Of a DNA stretch of 64,000 bases, positions 33,315-43,769 are shown piece after piece. Each line of letters begins with the position of its first letter. The first letter of the stretch is position 1. The stretch comes from Symbiodinium natans (taxonomy: Eukaryota; Sar; Dinophyceae; Suessiales; Symbiodiniaceae), in assembly GCA_905221605.1 (NCBI GenBank), contig CAJNDS010002357.1:1101331-1165330 (forward strand), in the 5' to 3' direction. The notes under the pieces are model-generated. The model ran no database searches. It had not been told where the DNA came from and saw only the letters and a program-made list of their open reading frames with translations. Both the position numbers and the translations under genes were made by a program.

Positions 33315-33437
33315 CTGCCTCGCAATAGTACTTGAAGGCTCATGGGTAGTTGTAAGTAGGGTCTAGGCTTTAGGGTTGAGGGTTTAGGGTGTAGGGTTTA
33401 GGGTTTACGGTTTAGGGTTTAGGGTTTGCCCGAAACT

Positions 33438-33530
33438 TGGGATGTTCCCCCCTTATACTAGCAGTCCTTAATGAGTAGGGGGTACTAATAGTCCTTACTA
33501 AGGGCTGCTAGTAGAAGGGGGAACATCCCA
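33438..33530. mobile_element. MITE family D, copy
   Basis: Ends TGGGATGTTCCCCCCTTATA and its complement; nearly palindromic over 93 bp. Non-coding. Confidence 0.78.
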
Positions 33531-33565
33531 AATCTCAACCCGAAAGCCTGCAACCGGAGACCCTA

Positions 33566-33673
33566 GCCCCTAAGCCCCCTAAGCCCTAAGCCCTAAGCCC
33601 TAAGCCCTAAGCCCTAAGCCCTAAGCCCTAAGCCCTAAGCCCTAAACCCTAAACCCTAAACCCTAAACCCTAG
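33566..33673. repeat. Variant array (AGCCCTA)
   Basis: About ten identical AGCCCTA units followed by normal CCCTAAA units, adjoining the exon at 33678. Confidence 0.9.
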
Positions 33674-33677
33674 CCAC

Positions 33678-33728
33678 CAGAAAGCCCAAGAAGCACAAGC
33701 CCCGAAGCCTCATCTCGAAAGCCGCTGC
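33678..33728 (-). CDS. Predicted exon, short hydrophobic segment
   Basis: 51 nt in phase 0: AAAFEMRLRGLCFLGFL, acceptor AAATACAG, donor GTGGCT. Could be part of a membrane helix. Confidence 0.5.
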
Positions 33729-33904
33729 CTGTATTTACTAGTATTTACCTCCCTTTTTGGGGGGCGGGTATAGGCCCTAGACCCAAGCTACAAGTAGGAC
33801 CCTAGGAATAAGTTGGTTTAAGGTAATTTTCAGAGGGATCCCCAAAAAAGAGGGAATAAGGCCCTACTCCGGGTTGTTTTGTAGGGTTTTGGAGTCACGG
33901 AGGC

Positions 33905-34053
33905 AGGCTTAGACTTTCGGCGTGTCGAGTCGGGGAGTGCGGGACTGCAGACGAGATGCAGCCAGCGGGGGAAAACTTCATGTGATCCTCAGCTGCGTAA
34001 GGCGCAAGGCTACCGAAGAAGCGTTCTCTGCAGGCTTCTCTACCTTCATCGAC
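33905..34053 (-). CDS. Predicted exon, longest in the window
   Basis: Open for about 150 nt after acceptor CCCCCAG: VDEGREACRERFFGSLAPYA, later HMKFSPAGCISSAV. The GT donor at 33909-33914 or the GC donor used here are both possible. The upstream microexon at 34140 joins in phase. Function not recognised. Confidence 0.62.
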
Positions 34054-34139
34054 CTGGGGGGAGGGGGGTTAAGGTTGATAGGGCTTAGGGACTGACCACC
34101 CCCCACCCCCCCCCCCAGGAGTCAGGTGTTTCACACTAC

Positions 34140-34159
34140 CGCAGGCTGTTCCTGGGTGC
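34140..34159 (-). CDS. Predicted microexon
   Basis: 20 nt with a good acceptor (TGTTTGTTTCCAG) and donor GTAGTG, reading TQEQPA; in phase with 33905. Confidence 0.48.
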
Positions 34160-34463
34160 CTGGAAACAAACATGGAGCACGGGGCTTGGGGGTCAAAAAC
34201 TGTGTTGGCCAAAGATCCGTGCACCGCAAACCCTAAACCCTAAACTCTAAACCCCTGCACCCTAAACCCCTAACCTAACCCCTATCCAACCGAACCCTAA
34301 AGGGATCTAGGGCTTTAAGGTTCTGTCAGCCCTAAACCCTAAACCTCAACCGCTCAGCCAAAACACAAAGTGAACCCTACCAGACCCCAAAACCCAACTA
34401 ATCCCCGAAGCAGATTTAAGCAGCACAAAGCAAAAACAAAAAAAGACGCCATGTGGCCGTCAC

Positions 34464-34500
34464 GTGGTGGGAGTTCTGGCTATGCTCTTCCTCATAGCAC
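34464..34500 (-). CDS. Predicted exon, His/Glu-rich
   Basis: Acceptor ACCTAG, reading CYEEEHSQNSHH, donor GTGACG. The frame remains open further. Confidence 0.45.
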
Positions 34501-35118
34501 CTAGGTCTGCTTTTTGAAACGCGAGATAGGCATGTTTTCGGGCTTAAGGGGCGCATAGTTCTAAGTAGGCTTCTAAGTGGGACAACTCTAGCAATAACCT
34601 TATTTAGGGTACGTATAACCCTACTCATGATTACCCATGAAACGCCAAGTACTCGACTAGAGGCCAAGTTGCGCAACTAGGGGAGCCCTGACCCTAAACC
34701 CTAAACCCTGAACCATAAACCCTAAACTCGAGACCCTAAACCCCAAACCCTGAACACCCAGGCCCTGGGGTTTGAAGTTTGGGGGCTTCTAGGACGCAGG
34801 GTTTGCTAAAGCTAGGCTACGGGGTCCTTGTTGAAGGGATTCTCGTATGCTTGGGGTATATTGGGGGGAGTACCCCCCCCCCCCCCCCGCCCCCCCATTG
34901 TTTTCCAAATTGGGCTCCAGATTAAACGCACAATCGCGCGTTTCAAGCACAGGCAAAACTTGACAACACGGAACTGGCAAGCTCATCCGCAAAAAAGTTG
35001 TCTTCATTGGGGTTTTGGGGTTTAGGGTTTAGGGAGCCCTAAACCCTAAACCCCAAACCCTAAACCCTAAACCCTAAACCCTAGACCCGAAGTTGGGGCA
35101 ACTTGCTTGCACCCTGAC

Positions 35119-35146
35119 CTGGCTAATGGCTTGCACGGCAAGCATC
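35119..35146 (-). CDS. Predicted microexon
   Basis: 28 nt: acceptor TACGTAG, donor GTCAGG, reading MLAVQAISQ. Confidence 0.45.
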
Positions 35147-35385
35147 CTACGTAAAACCCAAGGAGGGGGAGGGGGGGAGGGGGTGCAAAAATGTGGTGTA
35201 CCCTTTTCTGATCCTAAACCCTAAACCCTAAACCCTAAACCCTAAACCCTAAACCCTAAACCCTAAACCCTAAACCCTAAACCCTAAACCCTAAACCTTA
35301 CAGCCTCCGAAAGGAAATGTATGCTCATGGGACATTAGGGCTTCCCTTTCTTTGGGAAACACCCACTTGTCAGTGCCTTAGACGC

Positions 35386-35423
35386 CTTGCGCTAACCACC
35401 GCCTTTTGGGAACCCACAAACTC
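35386..35423 (-). CDS. Predicted exon
   Basis: Acceptor GGTGCAG, GC donor (GCGTCT), reading EFVGSQKAVVSA. The longer plus-strand frame over this spot looks weaker. Confidence 0.48.
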
Positions 35424-35669
35424 CTGCACCCGCCTCGAAAACCCCAAAAAGCACCAAACAAAAAAACAACGTCCCAAACAACCATCTCCCTTATGTCTGA
35501 ACCCCAGACCCCCAAAACCCCCAAACCCGAAAAACCGAAACCCTGAAAACCTAAAACCCAAAACCCCGAAGCTCCTAAACCTCTAACCTCCTGAGCCCAA
35601 ACCCTAAACCCTCACCTCTAAACCCTAAGCCCTGAACCCTGAACCCTAAGCCGCTCGGGCTGGCGCTGC

Positions 35670-35705
35670 CCCAGCCGTGTGTGGAGCTCCCAAAAGCCCA
35701 TGCGC
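35670..35705 (-). CDS. Possible exon
   Basis: Reads RMGFWELHTRL after acceptor ATCTGAG, GC donor (GCAGCG). Both strands open. Confidence 0.42.
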
Positions 35706-36218
35706 CTCAGATGCAGCCCAGGGATGCCCCTTGGGTTTGGGGTTTAGGGTTTAGGGTTTTAGGGTTTCAGGGTTTGGGTTTTCAGGGTTTAACGGTTTCA
35801 AGGTTTGTTTGCTTTTCAGGGCTCAGGGTGTAGGTTTAGTATAGGGTCTTGGGTTTCTGAAGTTTAGGGTTTAGGGTGCATCCGGGTTTCTAGGCTTAGG
35901 GTTTCTGAGGTTTCGGGTTTAGGGTGTATAGAGGGCTTCTCAGGCATCCTCGTGCTCAGGCTTAAGGGCACAGGGTTTCCGAGGTTTAGGGTTTAGGGTG
36001 CAGCGTTTCTCAGGTTGAGGGTTAACGGCGCAGGGTTTCTGAGGTTTAGGGTGTAGCGTTTAAGGTTTAGGGCTTAAAGCATCATAGCTTTAGGGTGAAG
36101 GTTAAGGCTTTAGTGCTCTAGGGTTTAGGGTCTTTGGCTCTGCGGGATGTACCCTAAACCCTAAACCCTAAACCCTAAACCCTAAACCCTAAACCCTAAA
36201 CCTGGTCTAATGTGAGAC

Positions 36219-36270
36219 CACAGCTTTGAAACACGCGGCAGGAGACCACGCAAAATTTGCCGCCCACATT
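36219..36270 (-). CDS. Possible exon, Cys/Val-rich
   Basis: Acceptor TAGTAGAG, donor GTCTCA. Frame NVGGKFCVVSCRVFQSC and a second frame MWAANFAWSPAACFKAV are both open; frame unresolved. Confidence 0.4.
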
Positions 36271-36594
36271 CTCTACTACGGGGGGAGGGGGGTAGTTTAG
36301 GATCCTTCAGCATTCCGAACCTGCTTAAGAAAAGCAAGCTGCAGGGTTTAGGGTTTAGGGTTTAGGGTTTAGGGTTTAGGGTTTAGGGTTTAGGGTTTAG
36401 GGTTTAGGGTTTAGGGTTTAGGGTTTCGGGTTTCGGGTTTCGGGTTTCGGGTTTCGGGCTCGGGTCTCTGCGCCCAGGGGCTGGGTGGCTTTGCAATGGT
36501 GGCACACGACCGCGCTCATGGCGGATTCACGCGCTATGGCCGAAGGTATAGAGGGGGATCCCTGCTCCCCTTTGGGATTCCTCTAAGAGGATTT

Positions 36595-36693
36595 ACGATG
36601 TTCGGGGTACCTTCTTGGGGTCCTTTTTATCGGGGATGCTACTATTTGCGGGACTATCTTCGGGGTCCCCGATTTTCCGTAAACCCCCATAAC
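36595..36693. mobile_element. Inverted-repeat element family K, copy
   Basis: ACGATGTTCGGGGTACCTTC on the left and GGGGTCCCCGATTTTCCGTA on the right. Related copies near 18152-18258, 42862-42972, 52138-52250 and 54556-54650. Confidence 0.65.
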
Positions 36694-37095
36694 AGGCGGA
36701 GCCACATGAATAGCTTACCCACCAAAGGGCCCATCATTTAGAGAGTCCGTGTGTGTTTTTTGGGGTAGGGGGGTTTAACTGCTCCAGGGGCTAGAGGGCT
36801 AAGGGCTTCGGACCCTAAGCCCTGAGAACCACCCCTAAGCCCCTGGAAACCTAGCATCCCTTGCGTTGACGGCCTTTTTCCCGGGGGGTGCAACAGCCTA
36901 TGAACTGGGCTGAGGAGCGGCAGGCGATACCGTAAGGTTCCAGGATTTGTGGTGCAATTCGGGTAGGGGTGTGTGAGAATTCTTGGGTCTCCGACAGCTA
37001 GACCCAAGAGCAACCTAGGAACCAACAGGGTGCCCTCAGGAACCCAAACCCTACAAAAAAGGGAATAAGGGCCAACTCTTTGTCCTAGTATATAA

Positions 37096-37220
37096 CTAGA
37101 CCCAGGAGTAACCTAGGAACAAAAAAGGGAAACTAGGATGGCCCCTAAAACCCTCTGAAAAATATTCCTGAATAAAGAATGTCCCAGGGGCCTACCTAGG
37201 AAATAAGGGCCCACTCTAGG
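37096..37220. mobile_element. MITE family F interrupted by family G
   Basis: The left half of a family F element (from CTAGACCCAGGAG) and its right half (AATAAGGGCCCACTCTAGG) are split by a family G element at 37133-37199, which itself starts CTAGGATGGCCCC and ends GGGCCTACCTAG. Confidence 0.72.
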
Positions 37221-38021
37221 TATGGCTTACTTGCGACTCTTGGGGCTCCCGAAGCTTTTTTTTTTTGCGCTTTTGGGACTCCTGGTTGGCTTATGACCAT
37301 GGGCCCTTTAGGCTGTTAGGGAACCGTTTCCGGGGCCTAAACCCTGAAACTCTGAAACTCTGAAACTCTGAACCCTGAACCCTAAACCCTAAACCCTAAA
37401 CCCTAAACCCTAAACCCTCCACCTTTCCGGGCCGACAGCTTCCGACCTCCACCCCAGGCCACGGAAAGTTGAGGGCTTGCAGCTTAGGGTTCGGAGTTTC
37501 GGGGTTGGAAATTAGGGTTTAGGGTTTAGGGTTTAGGGTTTAGGGTTTAGGGTTTAGGGTTTAGGGGTTGGAATTTAGGGTTTAGGGTTCAGAGTTTCGG
37601 GTTGGAAACTAGGGTTTTAGGGTTCAAAAGGTTTGGGGTTCACGGCCTGGGGTGGCTAGGGCGATTCAGGTTGAGGGCCTCACAACAAGAGGGTTACCGT
37701 AAGCGCAAAACTTACCCATATAAGCGAAACCCCAAACCCGTACAAGACCACAAATCGTAAATCCCAAAACCCTTACTTAGTCTTGGGTGAAAAGCCCTAC
37801 TTCAGCCCTAGCGCTACGCGCTAACAGCATCCTAAACCCCGAAGAGCCCTGCCTAGCCGTAAAATAACTCGAAGCAGTGCAAAACCCGAAGGCCTAAGCC
37901 CGGAACCCTCCGCGCGAACCCCGACACCCTAAACCTGAAAACTTAAACCTAAGCCCTATAAGCCTAAACCTGCAAACCCTAAACTACCCTAAACCCTGCA
38001 CTTACACACTAAAGCTGGTGC

Positions 38022-38077
38022 CGAGTCGGGCTCGGCTTGCGCGCTACGTCTTCGACGCAAACCAGACGGGCACGTGC
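38022..38077 (-). CDS. Predicted exon, 3' end uncertain
   Basis: Acceptor ATTGCCAG, reading ARARLVCVEDVARKPSPT; in phase with 38173. GC donor chosen. The plus strand is also open over the whole island. Confidence 0.5.
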
Positions 38078-38172
38078 CTGGCAATCTCCGGTGGGTCTGA
38101 GCGGTTCAGGTGCGAGGGTTTAGGGGTTGCAGGGTTTAGGGTTTAGGGTTTAGGGCTTAGGGCTGCGCCGAC

Positions 38173-38212
38173 CTGAGCTGTTGGCGTTGCAAGTGTCATG
38201 GCTTCCGCGATG
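38173..38212 (-). CDS. Predicted exon
   Basis: 40 nt with clean borders: acceptor GATGTCAG, donor GTCGGC, reading IAEAMTLATPTAQ. The first base completes a Pro codon from 38611. Confidence 0.65.
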
Positions 38213-38610
38213 CTGACATCGACAGCGGACCCGACCCATGAACCCAAAAACCGAGACTCTAAACTCTCAAACCCCAACCCTAGCCCGGAAACCCTCCAAC
38301 CTCGACCCGAAAGCTAAAGCTCTAGAGCGTCTAGAGCCGAAACCCTGAAAACCGCAACCCTCAAACCCCACACCCGAAACTAGGATGGCAACTAGAACCT
38401 TCTGAAAAACATCTCTCACCTGATTATAACCCTGGACCCTATAAGCTCTAAACCCTAAATCCTCTTAAACCAAAAAATGGAAATGCAGAATGTCCCAAGG
38501 CTTACCTTGTTCTTTAAGCCCCAAACCCAAAACCCTAAACACTAGGTTAATACGAAACCCTAAACCCTAAACCCTAAACCCTAAACCCCAAACCGGACAT
38601 GCACCCTCAC

Positions 38611-38657
38611 GGCTCCAAAGCAACGGGCCGGGGATGCTGATCCGGCGGCACAGGCGC
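38611..38657 (-). CDS. Predicted exon, Pro-rich
   Basis: Acceptor CGACAGCAG, near-canonical donor GTGAGG, reading APVPPDQHPRPVALE plus two bases; in phase with 38173. Confidence 0.65.
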
Positions 38658-38695
38658 CTGCTGTCGTGTGCGAGCGTACCTCAGCCAAGCAACCC

Positions 38696-38872
38696 TCCCA
38701 AAGTGTCCATGTACTCATACAAGGGTTTGGGTTTAGGGTTTAGGGTTTAGGGTTCAAGGTGCAGGATTCAGGTTTTAGAGTATATGCTGTTTACTTGGGC
38801 CTTACACGGGTTTCTATAACGTAGTTGCAGGGCCCAAGTATATACGATATAGGTACCCTTGCGGAAAAATTG
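38696..38872. mobile_element. Inverted-repeat element family I, copy
   Basis: TCCATGTACTCATACAAGGG on the left and GGGCCCAAGTATATACGATA on the right with telomeric units within. Related copies near 5661-5757, 26808-26938, 43172-43308 and 61862-61978. Confidence 0.62.
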
Positions 38873-39173
38873 GCAGTTAAACCCAATTATCCAAACACGG
38901 CGCGCTGCACCCTAAACCCTGAAACTGGCACACACGCAGATTTTGCAAGTGGTGCCAAGGATTTTTCTTATGAGGGCGCAGCTCTCGAACCCTATGCATT
39001 TTTTGCAGGCCCCTCAACCATCAAATATCTCATCTCCTCGATAACGCATCCGTCCTTGAAAGCTTCCGTTGCATCTCGAAGAATTTAATGCCGCAAAGCG
39101 TAAGCAGTTCAGCGATTTTCATTCTTCGCTGCTGCTTTCTGGCCGTGGCTCACAGATCTGAGAGCAAGCATAC

Positions 39174-39221
39174 CGAGGCATCGTCCCGTGTCTCATTTGA
39201 GCGGAGTCCCGCAGCTTCTTT
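39174..39221 (-). CDS. Predicted exon
   Basis: Acceptor GCGGTTCAG, donor GTATGC, reading KEAAGLRSNETRDDAS, phase 0 at both ends and in line with its neighbours. A second minus frame and the plus strand are also open in this 250-bp unique stretch. Confidence 0.5.
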
Positions 39222-39416
39222 CTGAACCGCCGCGACACCACGTGGATCTGAAAACCCTAAACCCTAAACCCTAAACCCTAAACCGGATATGGAAGGCCTC
39301 CAGCGATTCAGCAATGCCAAACAAAACCCTGCAAAACTCCATGGACCCTAATGTAAGCCCTGACCCCTACAAACCCTGAGCCAAAGCGTGCATCTCTCTC
39401 AACACCCCGACAACCT

Positions 39417-39540
39417 AGTTGGAGGCCCATGGGTAGTTAGAAGTGGGGTCAGAAGTCAGGCAACTACAACTACAAGTGGTTATGCCCTCATTTAGGGTAC
39501 TTAAAACCCTACTTCTGACGACCCATGAACCTTCAAGTAG
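39417..39540. mobile_element. MITE family A, copy
   Basis: Full-length copy. A duplicate right end follows at 39585-39612 across a short telomeric array, so part of the element was duplicated or the array expanded inside it. Confidence 0.75.
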
Positions 39541-39624
39541 TAACCCTAAACCCTAAACCCTAAACCCTAAACCCTAAACCCTACTTATAGCGACCCATGA
39601 ACCTTCAAGCAAGCTTAGCCAGGC

Positions 39625-39669
39625 CCCGCACTCCAAGGCGTCGATGGCCTCTTCACGCTCGCGAACCAC
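39625..39669 (-). CDS. Predicted exon, charged helix
   Basis: Acceptor CTTCGCGCAG, reading VVREREEAIDALECG, GC donor (GCCTGG). In phase with 39887. Confidence 0.6.
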
Positions 39670-39886
39670 CTGCGCGAAGGGGGAGCTCACCTAAACCCTA
39701 AACCCTAAACCCTAAGCCCTAAACCCTTGGGCTTATAGAGTGGTAGACGGAATTTTTTTGTTTTATACCGTTTGTGGGGGGGGGGAGGGGGGGGAGAAGG
39801 CGGAAGCAATCTTACCCAAAGTAACAATCATACTCTCTCAAGAGAGAAGAATCTCACCTCTCACCACAGTTGCTTGGCATACTGAC

Positions 39887-39917
39887 CTTTGCTTCAAGGT
39901 ACAGGGTCAAGGCAGGG
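39887..39917 (-). CDS. Predicted exon with canonical borders
   Basis: Pyrimidine-rich acceptor (GTTTTCCTACAG) and donor GTCAGT, reading PALTLYLEAK, ending in the phase of 39625. Confidence 0.65.
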
Positions 39918-40064
39918 CTGTAGGAAAACAACACCAAGTCTAGTCATGGAAATCCTAATCCCTAAGCCCTAAAGACCCTAGACCCGCACCCTCACACATG
40001 AGCTAATAACCCTACACCCCAAACCCTAAACCCCAATAGATCAGGATTGTTAGCGTAGGGCGGC

Positions 40065-40087
40065 CTTTGGTGACTTCAGGACAGAAT
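40065..40087 (-). CDS. Possible microexon
   Basis: Acceptor TGTCCCACAG, reading SVLKSPK, GC donor (GCCGCC). Phase does not fit 39887 directly. Confidence 0.4.
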
Positions 40088-40521
40088 CTGTGGGACAATT
40101 GAACTGACATCCTACATGGCTCAAAGGAACCTAAACCCAAAACCCTAAACCCTGAACCCTAAGCTTACTGGTTAAGGCGTATGGGCCAAGGTTTTCAGGC
40201 TGCAAGTCCTTTGAGTATAGCCCGAAACCCTGAACCCGAAACCACATTGCACGATACAATATTTTAGAGACCCATCCTAGCAGTCCTAGCATTCATTCCG
40301 AAATCTGGGGGTTCGATCTACTCAAGGATGGGTTTATAAGGTCTAGGGTTGAGGGTTAAGGGCTTCGGGAATTCAAGACCCAAGAGTAACCTAAGAATGA
40401 AAAGGGTGTCCTTTTTCCTTTAACCGAGGATTATATAAGGGAACCTCAACACTAAAACAAGAATACGGGCCTGGTCTGAGTCCTAGCCCTAAACCCGAAA
40501 CCCCAAACCCTGAACCGAAAC

Positions 40522-40573
40522 CCATCAAGAAACCAATGCTGAGCGCAACGACACCGTCCACTATTGTAGGGCC
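40522..40573 (-). CDS. Possible exon, hydrophobic segment
   Basis: Reads GPTIVDGVVALSIGFLM after acceptor TTTTGGAG; donor GTTTCG. Could be a membrane helix. Confidence 0.48.
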
Positions 40574-40651
40574 CTCCAAAAACAGAAGACACCCGAAGCT
40601 TCCGCTAAATCCGAAGTTTATAAGCTACATGTAAGCCGAAACCGGTATAGC

Positions 40652-40850
40652 GCCTGGGGTTTAGCGGTTTAGGGGTTTAGGGGTTTAGGGGTTTAGGGGT
40701 TTAGGGGTTTAGGGGTTTAGGGGTTTAGGGGTTTAGGGGTTTAGGGGTTTAGGGGTTTAGGGGTCTAGGGGTTCAGGGGTTTAGGGGCTTAATTAGGGGT
40801 GCAGGGGTTTAGGGTTTAGGGTTTAAGGTTTAAGGTTTAAGGTTTCGAAC
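40652..40850. repeat. 8-base variant array (TTTAGGGG)
   Basis: About 14 copies of the 8-base unit TTTAGGGG, then mixed units. Opposite-strand equivalent of the array at 2049. Confidence 0.92.
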
Positions 40851-40925
40851 ACTAACTTTAAAAAAACGAAGCCACCCCCTTCTTGATCCTCCCCCTTCCC
40901 CCCCCCCCCCCCGATTATGCTGTGC

Positions 40926-40973
40926 CTTGGTGTACGCCAGAGTCAGATGTTCGTGTTCCGCCTCCAGCCGATC
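40926..40973 (-). CDS. Predicted coiled-coil exon
   Basis: 48 nt in phase 0: DRLEAEHEHLTLAYTK. Acceptor TTCGGCAG, GC donor (GCACAG). Highly charged helix. Longer plus-strand frames here are Pro-rich and less convincing. Confidence 0.68.
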
Positions 40974-41106
40974 CTGCCGAAAACACTTGTGGGACACTGC
41001 CTATCCCCCAACCCCCCCCCCCTGAATCTAACAGCCCTAACTCTCTACAGCGCCCCACTTTATCTAGGTTGTTGGCCGTTCGAAGGGGATGTAGGACTCG
41101 TCTTAC

Positions 41107-41130
41107 ATGTAAGAGATGCATGGGCTGTAT
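41107..41130 (-). CDS. Possible microexon
   Basis: 24 nt with acceptor GTCTTCCACAG and donor GTAAGA, reading IQPMHLLH. Both borders are near-canonical; frame not proven. Confidence 0.42.
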
Positions 41131-41831
41131 CTGTGGAAGACCCCGAAGTAAACCCTGAACCCTAAACCCCAAATCCTAAACCCTAAACCTACACCCTATA
41201 CCCTAAACCCTATACCCTAAACCCTAAACCCTAAACCCCAAACCCCTCGTAGTCTTTCTTAGGTGCTTAAGTGAGCCAGCTCCTCGCCCTAGGCTCTATA
41301 CAGCTCTGGCGCGAACGTCGGAAGGGGAATCAGGACCTCAAGAGTCTCTTGTTACCCTAAACCCTAAACCCTAAACCCTAAACCCTAAACCCTAAACCCT
41401 AAACCCTAAACCCTAAACTCCTCAAGTCGAAGCTCGAGGAGTTGGTTCGGGGCAAGCCCTGCGTTGCCGAGTGCTCACAACCGAAGCGACACGATTCCTT
41501 AGCCCAGTACCTGCAGTTTCAGGGTTTAGGGTTTAGGGTTTAGGGTTTAGGGTTTAGGGCTACTTGGAGGTTCATAGGCAATTACAAGTGGGGTTATGAG
41601 TAGGGCAACTATACTTATAACCTGCAACCAAACACCCCGAAACACGAAATCCTGAACCCTAAGCCCGAAACCCCTGCAACAAAACAGCCCCTGGCATTCA
41701 AACATGACTCAAAAACCTCCCAAGAAAACAGTAAACACTAAACCCTGAACCCTGAACCCTGAACCCTGAACCCTAAACCCTAAATCCCAAACCCTAAACC
41801 TTCAGTCGCTAACCCTAGTCCCTAACCAAAC

Positions 41832-41886
41832 CGAGATGGCCTCAAGCTCCTCCACATCTTGACGCTGTTTCGCCTGCGCTTCTCGA
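41832..41886 (-). CDS. Predicted coiled-coil exon
   Basis: Reads REAQAKQRQDVEELEAIS, acceptor GCAAACAG, donor GTTTGG. Heptad-like and strongly charged. Confidence 0.7.
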
Positions 41887-41920
41887 CTGTTTGCTTTAAG
41901 AACACTCAACAAACAAATCT

Positions 41921-42022
41921 TGTTCATTGTTGGGATAATATTAAAAGTGTATTTTCTGTGTTTATTCCTTATTGGGTTTAAGTACCCTTAAAAATGTAAA
42001 ATGTTACCCAACTATGACAACG
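41921..42022. mobile_element. Element family N, copy 1
   Basis: AT-rich sequence with core TTTATTCCTTATTGGGTTTA shared with 55084-55182, where GTACCCTTAAA also matches. Confidence 0.72.
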
Positions 42023-42176
42023 AAAAGGAATGTGGGGGGGGGGTTCTGAAAATAGGGGTACCCTTTTGGGGGGGGGGGTCCCTTTGAGAATAGTTGTTTT
42101 GAATATGTTATTGCATCAGTATTAGATTGTACTATGATATCAACATTGTACTATTGTGCTTGGAGGCTCAAGGGTC

Positions 42177-42230
42177 CTCGTAAGCAAGGCGCTCGGAAGG
42201 GAAACCTGGGGCCTGCATTGGCTCTACAAT
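42177..42230 (-). CDS. Predicted exon
   Basis: 54 nt in phase 0: IVEPMQAPGFPSERLAYE, acceptor AACAAAG, GA donor (GACCCT). In phase with 42569. Confidence 0.58.
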
Positions 42231-42568
42231 CTTTGTTGGACCGTAAACCCTAAACCCGAAACCCGAAACCCTAAACCCTAACTCCCTCAACCCTCAACCC
42301 TAAACCCTAAACCGGGAGGGAATCATGGGCTTAAGGTTTAGGGTGAAGGTGGAGGCCGAACAGGCCGAACGCTCCACGAACCCCCGGAAGGTTTGACGGT
42401 GAAGGTGGAGCCCGCAAAAGTTTGAATATAGGGTTCTGGGGGGTTATTATGGTAGAAATACAAAGGGTCCCTATGGAATACTATTAGTCATTATTCCGAC
42501 CCCAACATTAGAAGCTTTCCATCGTGTAGGGTCTTAGGTCCTACCGGGATTCAGGGTTCGGCAAGGGC

Positions 42569-42613
42569 CTCCGCGCGGAACTCCGCGATGAAGTTGCGCG
42601 TTTCGAGGTGGGC
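42569..42613 (-). CDS. Predicted coiled-coil exon
   Basis: 45 nt in phase 0: AHLETRNFIAEFRAE, acceptor AAGCCAG, GC donor (GCCCTT). Confidence 0.68.
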
Positions 42614-42998
42614 CTGGCTTGCTTTACGTTTAAGGTTTAGGGTTTAGGGTTTAGGGTTTGGGCGTTCGGGCCTTCTTCAGCTGTAGGGTTCGGGGTTTAG
42701 GGGTTTAGGGGGTTGGGGGTTGGGCTTCAAAAATTGGAATATATATTTCGTTAAACCCTGAACTCGGGGTTTGGGGTTTCGGGTTTGGCGATGGGGGTTG
42801 CCGAGAGGCCGGACCTCAGGGGATTAGGGTTCAGGGTTCAGGGCTATTGTGGGTTTATGACAATACAGGACCCCCAAAATAGTCCCTCACATAGTAAGAT
42901 TCCCTTAGAATGAGGACGCCGATAATTGATAAGGTACCCCTAATTTCGGAAAACCCCGATTGTTTTCAGGACCGATTTTTTAACTTAGGTGTGACAAC

Positions 42999-43060
42999 CT
43001 CTCGCTTGATGCATGAGCGGTCATGACTTGGGCTTTAAGCTTCTCCAGCACCACGAACCC
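42999..43060 (-). CDS. Predicted coiled-coil exon
   Basis: 62 nt: GFVVLEKLKAQVMTAHASSE plus two bases, acceptor AAGCTTAG, donor GTTGTC. Confidence 0.68.
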
Positions 43061-43324
43061 CTAAGCTTCATGCCAAGCACTTTTCTAACTTTTAGTTCGC
43101 CAGGAGTTTATTACAAACATCTACCACAAAAATCAAGTCTTGCCAGTGAGCTGCGAGTCGAAGGTATATAATGTGCGTGGGGCTTAGGGTCATAGGGTCT
43201 AGGATGGTCTATAGTACTACCTAAATAAGGAAGACTTGGTCCTTGAAGTACATCCTTTTTAGGGCCCAAGTATACAATAACGTGGTACATGGTTCGGATC
43301 TTTAAACCCTTAAGCACCAAAAAC

Positions 43325-43432
43325 TTGCTAGCCCAGTAAGATACCACAGTTCGGGTACCCTTTCTGTGGTTGGTTGCGGTGTAAGGGGACCCAGATCGAA
43401 AGAAAGGGAAAGGGCACCACTGGGCTACCAAG
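43325..43432. mobile_element. MITE family C, copy
   Basis: Ends TTGCTAGCCCAGTAAG and CTGGGCTACCAAG, core GGTACCCTTT; non-coding. Confidence 0.72.
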
Positions 43433-43499
43433 TGTATATGTATAGGTTGTTTTTGACTTATTTACATGTGTGTTTATTTCTCGTCATATATACGAATTA

Positions 43500-43534
43500 T
43501 ATAAATATAAATATATATATATATATGTGTGTGT
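43500..43534. repeat. AT and GT microsatellite
   Basis: TATATATATATATATGTGTGTGTGTGC; similar AT runs at 2556-2575, 2652-2700 and 10148-10163. Confidence 0.85.
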
Positions 43535-43577
43535 GTGCGGCCTAATGCTTAGGGCACAGGCAAGATACGAGCGGTGC

Positions 43578-43646
43578 CTCGATGTCATTCTTGATCTGTT
43601 CCGCCTGCTGGGCGCGCTTGTTCTGCGCTTGCCACTCGGAGTAGTC
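43578..43646 (-). CDS. Predicted coiled-coil exon
   Basis: 69 nt in phase 0, reading DYSEWQAQNKRAQQAEQIKN then DIE. Acceptor CAGCCAG, GC donor (GCACCG). One of the clearest coding islands; the plus-strand frame across it is a shadow. Confidence 0.8.
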
Positions 43647-43669
43647 CTGGCTGAATGTCATAGCTATCG

Positions 43670-43735
43670 AAATAATAATAATAATAGCAATAATAATAAT
43701 AATAATAGCAATAATAATAATAGTAATAATTTCAA
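43670..43735. repeat. AAT/AATAGC microsatellite
   Basis: About 20 AAT units with AGC interruptions, in the intron just upstream of the coiled-coil exon at 43578. Confidence 0.88.
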
Positions 43736-43769
43736 TGATACTAAGGAAAAAACATAATCAGTGCGAGTT

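Larger units (their letters stand above)
36271..38021. other. Inferred intron or unassigned stretch
   Basis: A long TTTAGGG/TTTCGGG array (36343-36462), a family K element, two family F elements, one interrupted, and degenerate telomeric sequence. No exon called. Confidence 0.5.
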
